A DNA stretch of 64,000 nucleotides from Sedimentitalea xiamensis (GTDB lineage Bacteria; Pseudomonadota; Alphaproteobacteria; Rhodobacterales; Rhodobacteraceae). Location of the stretch: positions 1-64,000 of the forward strand of contig NZ_JASNJE010000001.1 of the NCBI RefSeq assembly GCF_030164465.1, given 5' to 3'. The position numbers and the translations under genes were made by a program. Below are positions 58,007-64,000 of the stretch, one piece after another. Below the pieces are notes generated by a model. The model saw only the letters and a list, made by a program, of their open reading frames with translations. It ran no database searches and was not told the DNA's origin. Within the stretch, counting starts at the first letter, position 1, and the number at the start of each line of letters is the position of its first letter.

Positions 58007-59371
58007 ATGGCCGATATTTCAACGCGCAAGCGCATCTGGGGCTGGTATTTCTTCGACTGGGCCAGCCAGCCCTATCACACGCTGCTGGTGACGTTCATCT
58101 TCGGGCCCTATTTCGCCGGCGTGGCCGCGCAGTATTACCTGTCCCTGGGCCTGAGCGAAGCCGCGGCCGACGCCAGGGCGCAAAGCGTCTGGGCCCTGTG
58201 CCTGACGATCACCGGCCTGATCATCGGATTCGGCGCGCCGTTGATGGGCGCGCTCGCGGACAGTTCGGGGCGGCGCGTTCCCTGGGTTTTCGGATTTTCC
58301 TGCATGTATGTGCTGGGCTCCGCGGCCCTGTGGTTCACCCTGCCCGATGGGTCGAACATGTGGGCGATGCTGATCGCCTTCGGGTTCGGGTTCATCGGGG
58401 CCGAATACGCGCTGATCTTCACCAATTCGCAACTGCCCGGCCTTGGCAGCGACGAGGAAATCGGCAGCATATCCGGATCGGGCTTTGCGTTCGGCTATGC
58501 CGGCGGGTTCGTCGCGCTTGCGATCCTTTTGCTGTTCTTCGCCGAACAGGGCAACGGCAAGACGCTGATCGGACTCGATCCGGCCTTTGGACTCGACCCG
58601 TCGCTGATGGAAGGGACCCGCGCCGTCGGACCGATCTGCGCGATCTGGTTCGCGGTCTTCATGGTGCCCTATTTCCTTTGGGTGCGCGACGAGCCGATGT
58701 CGGGAAAGCGCGCCAGCTTCGGCGGCGCGGTCGCCATGCTGCGCGATCTTGTCAAAAGCCTGTGGAAACGCCTGAGCCTGTCGGCCTATCTCGGGTCCTC
58801 GATGTTCTACCGGGACGCGCTGAACGGGCTTTACGGCTTTGGCGGGGTCTATGCGGGGCTGGTCCTGAACTGGGAGATCACCCAGATCGGCATTTTCGGA
58901 ATAGTCGCGCTGATCTCCTCCGTCATCTTCAGCTGGCTTGGCGGCCGGGTTGACCGCCGGATCGGTCCCAAGCCGGTGATCAAGGGGGCGATCTGGGTTC
59001 TGATGGCGGTCTGCATCGTGATCGTTTCAATGTCGCGCACCCAGATCATGGGTATCCCGCTTGCGCCGGGATCGACGCTGCCCGATCTGGTGTTCTTTGG
59101 CTGCGGCGTTCTGATCGGCGGCATGGGCGGCGTCGTGCAATCGGCCAGCCGCAGCCTGATGGTGCGCCATTCGGACCCGGCCTCGCCCACGGAATATTTC
59201 GGACTCTACGGTCTTTCGGGCCGCGCGACCGCGTTTATCGCGCCGTCGCTGATCGGCGCGGTCACGGCGGCCACCGGCAGCGCCCGGCTGGGAATTTCTC
59301 CGGTGATCGGGCTTTTCGCGCTCGGTCTCTTTCTGCTAATCTGGGTGAAACCAGAAGGAGACCGGTCCTGA
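58007..59371 (+). CDS. UMF1-type MFS transporter (Atg22-like)
   Basis: A 454-residue transporter with about twelve helices. The N-terminal signature is GWYFFDWASQPYHTLL; inner-face motifs SSGRRVPWVFGF and GGRVDRRIGPKPV fit the UMF1/Atg22 branch, which exports amino acids in yeast vacuoles. ATG 58007 has GCGGAG at good distance. The stop shares TGATG with the mepA start, so translation is coupled. Confidence 0.88.
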   Translation: MADISTRKRIWGWYFFDWASQPYHTLLVTFIFGPYFAGVAAQYYLSLGLSEAAADARAQSVWALCLTITGLIIGFGAPLMGALADSSGRRVPWVFGFSCMYVLGSAALWFTLPDGSNMWAMLIAFGFGFIGAEYALIFTNSQLPGLGSDEEIGSISGSGFAFGYAGGFVALAILLLFFAEQGNGKTLIGLDPAFGLDPSLMEGTRAVGPICAIWFAVFMVPYFLWVRDEPMSGKRASFGGAVAMLRDLVKSLWKRLSLSAYLGSSMFYRDALNGLYGFGGVYAGLVLNWEITQIGIFGIVALISSVIFSWLGGRVDRRIGPKPVIKGAIWVLMAVCIVIVSMSRTQIMGIPLAPGSTLPDLVFFGCGVLIGGMGGVVQSASRSLMVRHSDPASPTEYFGLYGLSGRATAFIAPSLIGAVTAATGSARLGISPVIGLFALGLFLLIWVKPEGDRS

Positions 59372-60243
59372 TGAACCCCATGCGCCTTGTCCTTGTCCTG
59401 ATTGGCCTCGCCCTCGCGGCGCCCGCCCCCGCCGAGCCGCTAGCAAAGTCGCTTTTCGGCGCGGAATCCACCGCGTCGCCCCATGCTCCGTCCCCCTTCG
59501 GCAGCTACTCCAAGGGATGCGTGGCCGGGGCCCGGCAGCTGCCCGAAACCGGCCCGACATGGCAGGCGATGCGCCTGTCGCGGAACCGGAACTGGGGCCA
59601 TCCGGATACCATCGACTTCATCAAGGACCTGAGCGCCTTCGCCGCACGGCAGCCGGGCTGGAACGGGCTTTACATCGGCGACATCAGCCAGCCGCGCGGT
59701 GGGCCGATGCTGTCCGGACATGCCAGCCACCAGATCGGTCTTGATGTGGACATCTGGATGCTTCCCACATCCCGGATCAACCTGTCCCGCAACCAGCGCG
59801 AGAGTATCTCGTCGATATCGACCCGCCGGGCAGAGGGCGCTTTCGTCAATGGCAACTGGAGCCGGGCGCATCACGAGATCATCCGCGAGGCCGCCAAGGA
59901 CCGGCGCGTCGCGCGGATTTTCGTGTTTCCCGGCGCCAAGGTGCAGATGTGCAAAGATGAGAAAGGCAATCGGAAATACCTGCGCAAGATCCGCCCCTGG
60001 TATGGGCATCACTATCATTTCCACGTGAGGCTGGCCTGTCCGCACGGTGAAAAAGGCTGCATCAACCAGGACGCCCCGCCTCGTGGCGACGGCTGCGCCG
60101 AGGCCCAACAATGGGTCAACAACATCCTGAACCCGCCGCCGCCGAAGAAAGCCGATCCCAACGCCCCGAAACCGAAGCCGCGCCGGGAATACGTGCTGGC
60201 GGACCTGCCCAGCCAATGCGCCTCGGTTCTGCGCTCCAACTGA
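59371..60243 (+). CDS. mepA: Penicillin-insensitive murein endopeptidase
   Basis: A 290-residue periplasmic LAS-type zinc peptidase with a signal peptide (about 1-22). It cleaves the D-Ala-mDAP crosslinks of peptidoglycan. Metal and active-site motifs [15 protein letters not shown] and [12 protein letters not shown] are complete, and [13 protein letters not shown] and [12 protein letters not shown] are typical. A proline- and lysine-rich spacer near 255-275 leads to a short tail. ATG overlaps the MFS stop by one base; the next gene overlaps its end by 28 nt. Confidence 0.93.
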   Translation: MNPMRLVLVLIGLALAAPAPAEPLAKSLFGAESTASPHAPSPFGSYSKGCVAGARQLPETGPTWQAMRLSRNRNWGHPDTIDFIKDLSAFAARQPGWNGLYIGDISQPRGGPMLSGHASHQIGLDVDIWMLPTSRINLSRNQRESISSISTRRAEGAFVNGNWSRAHHEIIREAAKDRRVARIFVFPGAKVQMCKDEKGNRKYLRKIRPWYGHHYHFHVRLACPHGEKGCINQDAPPRGDGCAEAQQWVNNILNPPPPKKADPNAPKPKPRREYVLADLPSQCASVLRSN

Positions 60244-61097
60244 TCCTCGCCCTGACCTTCGGTTCGACCGCGGCCCTTGCGGAAAACACCCAGGCCCGGT
60301 TCCTGGGCAGTTTTCACTGGCAGATGCCGCAGCGCTGGTTCGGAGGCTTCTCGGGGTTGGAACTGTCCGCCGACGGGCGGCAGATGACTGCGATCACCGA
60401 CCGCGGGCGCCTTGTTCTTGCGCGCATCCGGCGCGCGGGCGGTGCGATCGAGGGCATCGACGTTCGGCGCTCCTTTCCCTTGCGCGGTCACGGCGGCGCG
60501 CCGCTGATCGGCCAGATCGTCGATGCCGAAGGACTGGCAGAAGCGTCGGGCGGAACCGTCTTCGTTTCCTTTGAACGCATTCACCGCGTGGCCGGGTATC
60601 CGGAACCGTCAGCGCCGGCACAGGCGTTGCCCCGTCCGCAGTCGTTTCGCGACTTGCCCTGGAACGGCGGTTTCGAGGCGCTTGCCATCGACGGGTCCGG
60701 GCGTTTGTTCGCCCTGCCGGAAGACGTCCTGAGCCCTGACGGCGAAATCCCGGTTCATCGCTGGGCCGACGGATCTTGGTCGCAGCCCTTCGGGCTGCCC
60801 GGCGACGGCGATTTTCTGCCGGTGGGCGCGGATTTCGGCCCGGACGGGCGGTTCTATCTTCTGGAGCGCGCGGTCGGCCTTCTGGGGTTTCGGTCCCGCG
60901 TTCGCAGCTGGATCCTGACCGATACCGGCGGTCTGGACGAACGCCTGCATCTGCAGACCGACCGCCGCGACCACGACAATCTCGAAGGTCTCGCCGTCTG
61001 GCGCGATCCGGAGGGACGTATCCGCCTGACCATGATTTCGGATGATAATTTCCTGTTCTTCCAGCGCACGGAAGTGGTGGAATACGCGATCCCCTGA
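60216..61097 (+). CDS. Esterase-like activity of phytase family protein
   Basis: A 293-residue secreted protein with a signal peptide (about 1-22, ending ALAEN). The body is a beta-propeller-like fold with [44 protein letters not shown] and [16 protein letters not shown], the pattern of the family named for esterase-like activity of phytases. The start at 60216 lies inside mepA (28-nt overlap) and is chosen because it gives the signal peptide. Substrate unknown. Confidence 0.85.
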   Translation: MRLGSALQLILALTFGSTAALAENTQARFLGSFHWQMPQRWFGGFSGLELSADGRQMTAITDRGRLVLARIRRAGGAIEGIDVRRSFPLRGHGGAPLIGQIVDAEGLAEASGGTVFVSFERIHRVAGYPEPSAPAQALPRPQSFRDLPWNGGFEALAIDGSGRLFALPEDVLSPDGEIPVHRWADGSWSQPFGLPGDGDFLPVGADFGPDGRFYLLERAVGLLGFRSRVRSWILTDTGGLDERLHLQTDRRDHDNLEGLAVWRDPEGRIRLTMISDDNFLFFQRTEVVEYAIP

Positions 61098-61207
61098 CGA
61101 AAATCCGCCAAAAGGCTTGCGCGGCCGGTCCCGAACCGCTAGCAGCACGCTGCCCGTCCGAACGGCGGGACAAGTCGCCGCAACCTTGCAAAAAACGGGC
61201 ACCCGAA

Positions 61208-61834
61208 ATGACACGCGCACATCTTCCCGGCATTGTCGCGATGGCCGCCATCGTCGTGACGTCGAACATCCTCGTCCAGTTCCTGTTCGGCCAATGGCTG
61301 ACCTGGGGCGCGTTCACCTATCCGCTGGCGTTCCTGGTCACGGACCTGATGAACCGGATCTATGGCGCCGGACCGGCCCGCACGGTCGTCTTCACGGGTT
61401 TCCTCGTCGGGGTCTTCTGTTCGCTCGTCGGCACGCAGATCATGGGAGAGTTCGGGCCGTTGGTGACGCTGCGGATCGCCATCGGGTCCGGGGTCGCGTT
61501 CCTGACCGCGCAATTGCTGGATGTCGCAATCTTTTCCCTGCTGCGCCGCGAAACCTGGTGGAAAGCGCCGCTGGCGTCGACCCTGATCGGATCGTCGGTG
61601 GACACGGTGCTGTTCTTTTCCATCGCCTTTTCGGCCAGCCTCGCCTGGCTGGAGCCGGCCAATGACACCGGCTGGGCCAACGAAGCCCTGCCGCTTCTCG
61701 GGATCGGACCGGTTGTTCCGCTTTGGGTCTCGCTTGCGATAGCGGATTGGAGCGTCAAGCTGGGCCTCGCCCTGATCGCCCTGATTCCGTTTCGCCTGAT
61801 TGTCGGGCACTTGGATCCCCGATCTGTCCGGTAG
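61208..61834 (+). CDS. yhhQ: Queuosine precursor transporter
   Basis: A 208-residue six-helix protein of the ECF-like VUT/YhhQ family that imports preQ0 or preQ1 for queuosine modification of tRNA. Motifs are NILVQFLFGQWLTWGAFTYPLAFLVTDLMNRIYG in outline, GSGVAFLTAQLLDV and GSSVDTVLFF. ATG 61208 lies after CACCCGAAA with a weak ribosome site. The 110-nt leader contains a hairpin (61128-61171) and an A-rich run but not a clear preQ1 riboswitch. Confidence 0.92.
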   Translation: MTRAHLPGIVAMAAIVVTSNILVQFLFGQWLTWGAFTYPLAFLVTDLMNRIYGAGPARTVVFTGFLVGVFCSLVGTQIMGEFGPLVTLRIAIGSGVAFLTAQLLDVAIFSLLRRETWWKAPLASTLIGSSVDTVLFFSIAFSASLAWLEPANDTGWANEALPLLGIGPVVPLWVSLAIADWSVKLGLALIALIPFRLIVGHLDPRSVR

Positions 61835-61897
61835 TGAAGATTTTTCTTGGCGAAATCCGAAACCCGTGCGAGTCTGTGGATAACGTCAACAACGGAA

Positions 61898-61911
61898 AAG
61901 GAGGTGATCCA
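61898..61911 (+). promoter_or_regulatory. Full-length consensus Shine-Dalgarno sequence
   Basis: AAGGAGGTGATCCA is complementary over 14 nt to the 3' end of bacterial 16S rRNA, far beyond an ordinary ribosome site, and sits with a 7-nt gap before GTG 61912. It strongly suggests that this leader is translated or at least binds ribosomes. Confidence 0.8.
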
Positions 61912-61968
61912 GTGTCGAGAAAGGTGTTGGAGCGAGGTGTCGGAACAACTTGGGAGGTTGCCCGCTAA
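61912..61968 (+). CDS. 18-residue leader ORF ahead of arfB
   Basis: GTG 61912 to TAA 61966-61968 encodes VSRKVLERGVGTTWEVAR. It has codons that are rare in this GC-rich genome (AGA, CGA, GGA, ACA, TTG) in a row of 18, unlike its neighbours. The stop codon falls in the loop of a hairpin (61956-61975). Function is inferred: a leader peptide, a small protein or a ribosome-capture signal. I do not recognise it from a named family. Confidence 0.5.
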   Translation: MSRKVLERGVGTTWEVAR

Positions 61969-62031
61969 GGCAGCCCTTGGCGGACAAGCCGCCCAAGGCG
62001 ATCAGGTGATGGTCTGACCGACCCAGCCTCC
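61956..62031 (+). ncRNA. Structured leader with alternative stems
   Basis: Stem A pairs GGTTGCC (61956-61962) with GGCAGCC (61969-61975), with one G-U pair and the UAA stop in its loop. Stem B pairs CCTTGGCGG (61975-61983) with CCGCCCAAGG (61989-61998), with a bulge. A long-range stem can instead pair GGAGGTTG (61953-61960) with CAGCCTCC (62024-62031), with one G-U pair, and would destroy stem A. The choice could depend on ribosome position. Pairings were drawn by eye. Confidence 0.45.
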
Positions 62032-62043
62032 GAATGACTTTCG

Positions 62044-62076
62044 AAGGGCCGTCCGGGCAATCGGGCGGCCCTTTCT
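62044..62076 (+). terminator. Intrinsic terminator in the arfB leader
   Basis: AAGGGCCG (62044-62051) pairs with CGGCCCTT (62066-62073), extended by TCC with GGG and closed by an 8-nt loop, and is followed by TTCT. It ends 31 nt before the arfB start, so it stands between the leader ORF and arfB. Confidence 0.8.
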
Positions 62077-62106
62077 GATCCCGCCGTCAGGCTGTATGGA
62101 ACGCCC

Positions 62107-62526
62107 ATGTTGCGCATCACCCAAGATATCGCCCTTCAGGACTGGGAACTGACCGAAAGCTTCGTCCGCGCCTCCGGCCCCGGCGGGCAGAACGTGAACA
62201 AGGTGGCGACGGCGGTGGAACTGCGTTTTGAAGCGGCCCGTTCGCCATCCTTGCCGGCGCCGGTCAAGACCCGGTTGAAACGCCTGGCCGGACGGCGCTG
62301 GACAAAGGACGGCGCGGTCGTGATCCAGTGCGACGAGACCCGCAGCCAGGCGCGCAACCGCGACATCGCCCGCCACCGGCTGGCGGAACTGGTCGCAAAG
62401 GCGCTCATCGCGCCCAAACGCCGGATCGCCACCAAGCCCACGAAAGGTTCGGTGCGCCGCAGGCTGGAGGCCAAGAAGGTGCGCGGCGAAATCAAGTCCC
62501 TGCGCGGTGCCGTCCGCGACGATTGA
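62107..62526 (+). CDS. arfB: Alternative ribosome-rescue factor ArfB (peptidyl-tRNA hydrolase)
   Basis: A 139-residue release-factor-like protein that rescues ribosomes stalled at mRNA ends. The GGQ motif is at residues 26-28 (SGPGGQNVNKV), the core is RF-type, and the C-terminus is the basic tail (GSVRRRLEAKKVRGEIKSLRG) that enters the empty mRNA channel. ATG 62107 has only a weak ribosome site, in contrast to the full-length site of the leader. A terminator lies just upstream. Confidence 0.95.
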   Translation: MLRITQDIALQDWELTESFVRASGPGGQNVNKVATAVELRFEAARSPSLPAPVKTRLKRLAGRRWTKDGAVVIQCDETRSQARNRDIARHRLAELVAKALIAPKRRIATKPTKGSVRRRLEAKKVRGEIKSLRGAVRDD

Positions 62527-62641
62527 ACCGCCCCTCGCGGCGGACCGTCCCGTCGGGCGATAAGACCCGTCATTTCGATTCAATTCCGAAACAAAGTGTC
62601 CTAACCTGCCCCGGATACAGAGCGCTTCGAGGGGGATTTTC

Positions 62642-63388
62642 ATGCGACTGGACGGCAAGACGGCAATCGTGACAGGCGGTGCCTCCGGATTCGGGGCCGG
62701 CATCGTGCGCAAGTTCGTCGCCGAAGGCGCGCGCGTGATGATCGCCGACATCAACGGCGATGCGGCCCGCGCCATGGCGTCGGACATGGGCGATGGCGTC
62801 TTGGCGCAGACCGTGGACGTGGGCGATGGCGCATCGGTTCAGGCGATGGCCGACGCCGCTCTGTCGGCCTTCGGCGGGCTGGACATCCTCGTCAACAATG
62901 CCGGCGTCACCCATCTGCCAACGCCGATGGAAGAGGTCAGCGAAGACGAATTCGACCGGGTTGTCCGGGTCAACATGAAGTCGGTCTATCTCACCGCGCG
63001 CGCCCTGGTGCCGCATATGAAATCCCGTGGGACCGGGGCGATCCTGAACATCGCCTCCACGGCCGGCGTGTCCCCGCGGCCGCGGCTGAACTGGTATAAC
63101 GCGTCAAAGGGCTGGATGATCACCGCCACCCGGACCATGGCGGTGGAACTCGCCCCGGACGGCGTCCGCGTCAACGCATTGAACCCGGTGGCCGGAGAAA
63201 CGCCGCTGCTGAAATCCTTCCTCGGCGAAGACACCCCGGAGATGCGCGCCAAGTTCCTTGCCACGATCCCGCTGGGCCGGTTTTCCCAGCCCGAAGATCT
63301 CGGCAACGCGGCCTGCTTCCTCTGCTCGGACGAGGCCAGCATGATCACCGGCGTCGCGATGGAGGTCGATGGCGGCCGTTGCATCTGA
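62642..63388 (+). CDS. SDR family oxidoreductase (3-oxoacyl-ACP reductase or glucose 1-dehydrogenase-like)
   Basis: A 248-residue Rossmann dehydrogenase. The cofactor loop is VTGGASGFGAGIV, NNAGV follows in the fourth strand region, and the catalytic residues are S in LNIASTAG and Y/K in WYNASKGWM. The acid after the second strand (MIADINGD) favours NAD(H) over NADP(H). The substrate cannot be assigned. ATG 62642 follows GAGGGGGA. Length is typical. Confidence 0.9.
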   Translation: MRLDGKTAIVTGGASGFGAGIVRKFVAEGARVMIADINGDAARAMASDMGDGVLAQTVDVGDGASVQAMADAALSAFGGLDILVNNAGVTHLPTPMEEVSEDEFDRVVRVNMKSVYLTARALVPHMKSRGTGAILNIASTAGVSPRPRLNWYNASKGWMITATRTMAVELAPDGVRVNALNPVAGETPLLKSFLGEDTPEMRAKFLATIPLGRFSQPEDLGNAACFLCSDEASMITGVAMEVDGGRCI

Positions 63389-63494
63389 GCGCGCGACCCG
63401 TTGCTTTCCGGTTCCACATACCGGCGTGCGCCCGGACCGGGTGCAAGCCGAACCGACTGCGTGCAAGGCACGCTCCATTAAACAGGACTGGCGC

Positions 63495-64000
63495 ATGAGA
63501 CCCGGCCCCCGCAACCTGATCACCGACGTGCCCGGCCTGCTGGTCGGCAATGCCCAGGACACAAGACTCAAATCCGGCACCACCGTGCTGCTCGGGCAGG
63601 ACCGGCTCACCGCGTCCTATTCGGTGATGGGCGGTGCGCCGGGCACCCGCGAAACCGATCTGATGGAACCCGACAAGTCCGTTGCCCAGATCGACGCGCT
63701 GGTGCTGTCCGGCGGTTCGACCTACGGGCTCGACGCGGCCTCGGGCGTGGTGGCGGGCCTGCGCGACCGGGGCAGAGGTCTGCCGCTCCTGCACCTGCGC
63801 ATCCCGCTGGTCCCGGCGGCGATCATCTTCGACCTGCTTAATGGCGGCGAAAAGGATTGGGGCGAAAACCCTTATCCGGCCCTGGGCCGCGCCGCGCTGG
63901 AAAACGCCCGCGCCGATTTCGAGATCGGCAGCGTTGGCGCCGGGACGGGGGCGCTGACCGGCATGCAAAAGGGCGGGCTGGGATCGGCGTCGCTGGTGCT
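63495..64000 (+). CDS. P1 family peptidase (DmpA/L-aminopeptidase-type), N-terminal part
   Basis: 168 codons of an Ntn-hydrolase-like peptidase run off the window. The start MRPGPRNLITDVPGLLVGNAQD and DTRLKSGTTVLLG, then GGAPGTRETDLMEP, SGGSTYGLDAA, NGGEKDWGENPY and GAGTGALTGMQKGGLG match the P1/S58 family. Members self-cleave before an internal Ser or Thr, which is beyond the right edge here. The first 106 nt after the SDR gene show no clear promoter. Confidence 0.88.
   Translation, partial: MRPGPRNLITDVPGLLVGNAQDTRLKSGTTVLLGQDRLTASYSVMGGAPGTRETDLMEPDKSVAQIDALVLSGGSTYGLDAASGVVAGLRDRGRGLPLLHLRIPLVPAAIIFDLLNGGEKDWGENPYPALGRAALENARADFEIGSVGAGTGALTGMQKGGLGSASLV

Noticed and set aside
61128-61200. 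Hairpin (GTCCCG/CGGGAC) and A-rich run before yhhQ as a preQ1 riboswitch
   Set aside because: The location suits one, but the short stem-loop with a conserved C-rich loop and A-tail pairing of preQ1-I could not be drawn. Left as an unassigned leader hairpin.
1-64000. CRISPR arrays, tRNA or rRNA genes, insertion sequences
   Set aside because: Looked for spaced direct repeats, cloverleaf-like segments, rRNA signatures and transposase motifs; none was seen by eye.

Overview
The window is 64 kb of GC-rich (about two thirds G+C by eye) alphaproteobacterial chromosome, most likely a member of the Rhodobacterales (Rhodobacteraceae/Paracoccaceae). The signs are the glutathione-dependent formaldehyde genes, an MbfA-type iron exporter with a textbook Irr iron-control element, the accD-folC and ctpA-envC-gpmI gene orders, DUF1285 and DUF6478 proteins, and the general codon use. 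I saw no rRNA, tRNA, insertion sequence, integrase or CRISPR array. Most of the window is core metabolism and envelope maintenance with short intergenic gaps.

Layout. 1-8.3 kb: the end of the class III alcohol dehydrogenase gene, two HupE/UreJ-like membrane proteins, a small K+ channel with a zinc ribbon, a GNAT and a NYN/LOTUS protein. Then comes an A+T-richer accessory patch (about 3.4-5.4 kb) carrying a DarT1-like DNA ADP-ribosyltransferase behind two tiny translationally coupled ORFs, followed by a TetR regulator divergent from mbfA and an AEC transporter. 8.3-12 kb: a tight five-gene run beginning with fghA. 12-24.7 kb: MFS, zapE, folC-accD, CPBP protease, a very large and catalytically degenerate ABC exporter-like protein with a cNMP domain, ilvD, DUF6478 and two small proteins. 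24.7-32 kb: ctpA-envC-gpmI, an ABC ATPase next to what looks like a dnaE2 relic, a membrane protein with a C-terminal XRE-like helix-turn-helix, a zinc-finger protein and a ROK-like N-terminal relic. 32-37.8 kb: polA, rarD, DUF2798, a hydroxypyruvate isomerase-like protein and DUF1285. 37.8-52 kb: an envelope block of MoxR, DUF58, a BatA/DUF4159 protein and a large amidotransferase-like membrane protein, converging on pbpC and a 1812-residue alpha-2-macroglobulin. 52-64 kb: a soluble hybrid histidine kinase, yaaA, recQ, YggT, an UMF1-type MFS, mepA, a phytase-like esterase, yhhQ, a structured leader with an 18-codon ORF ahead of arfB, an SDR and the start of a P1 peptidase.

The observations I rate highest are: (i) a dispersed repeat of about 108 bp present twice (5232-5340 and 24743-24849), each time between convergent genes, bounded by GTTAAC and holding TGCAC-like cores spaced 11, 11 and finally 9 bp; (ii) the leader at 61898-62076, with a Shine-Dalgarno sequence fully complementary to the 16S 3' end, a rare-codon 18-residue ORF, competing hairpins and a terminator just before the ribosome-rescue gene arfB; and (iii) the DarT1-like toxin without a DarG, preceded by overlapping 42- and 16-codon ORFs. 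No database search could be run, so family assignments rest on recognised motifs, and novelty is not established for any of these.
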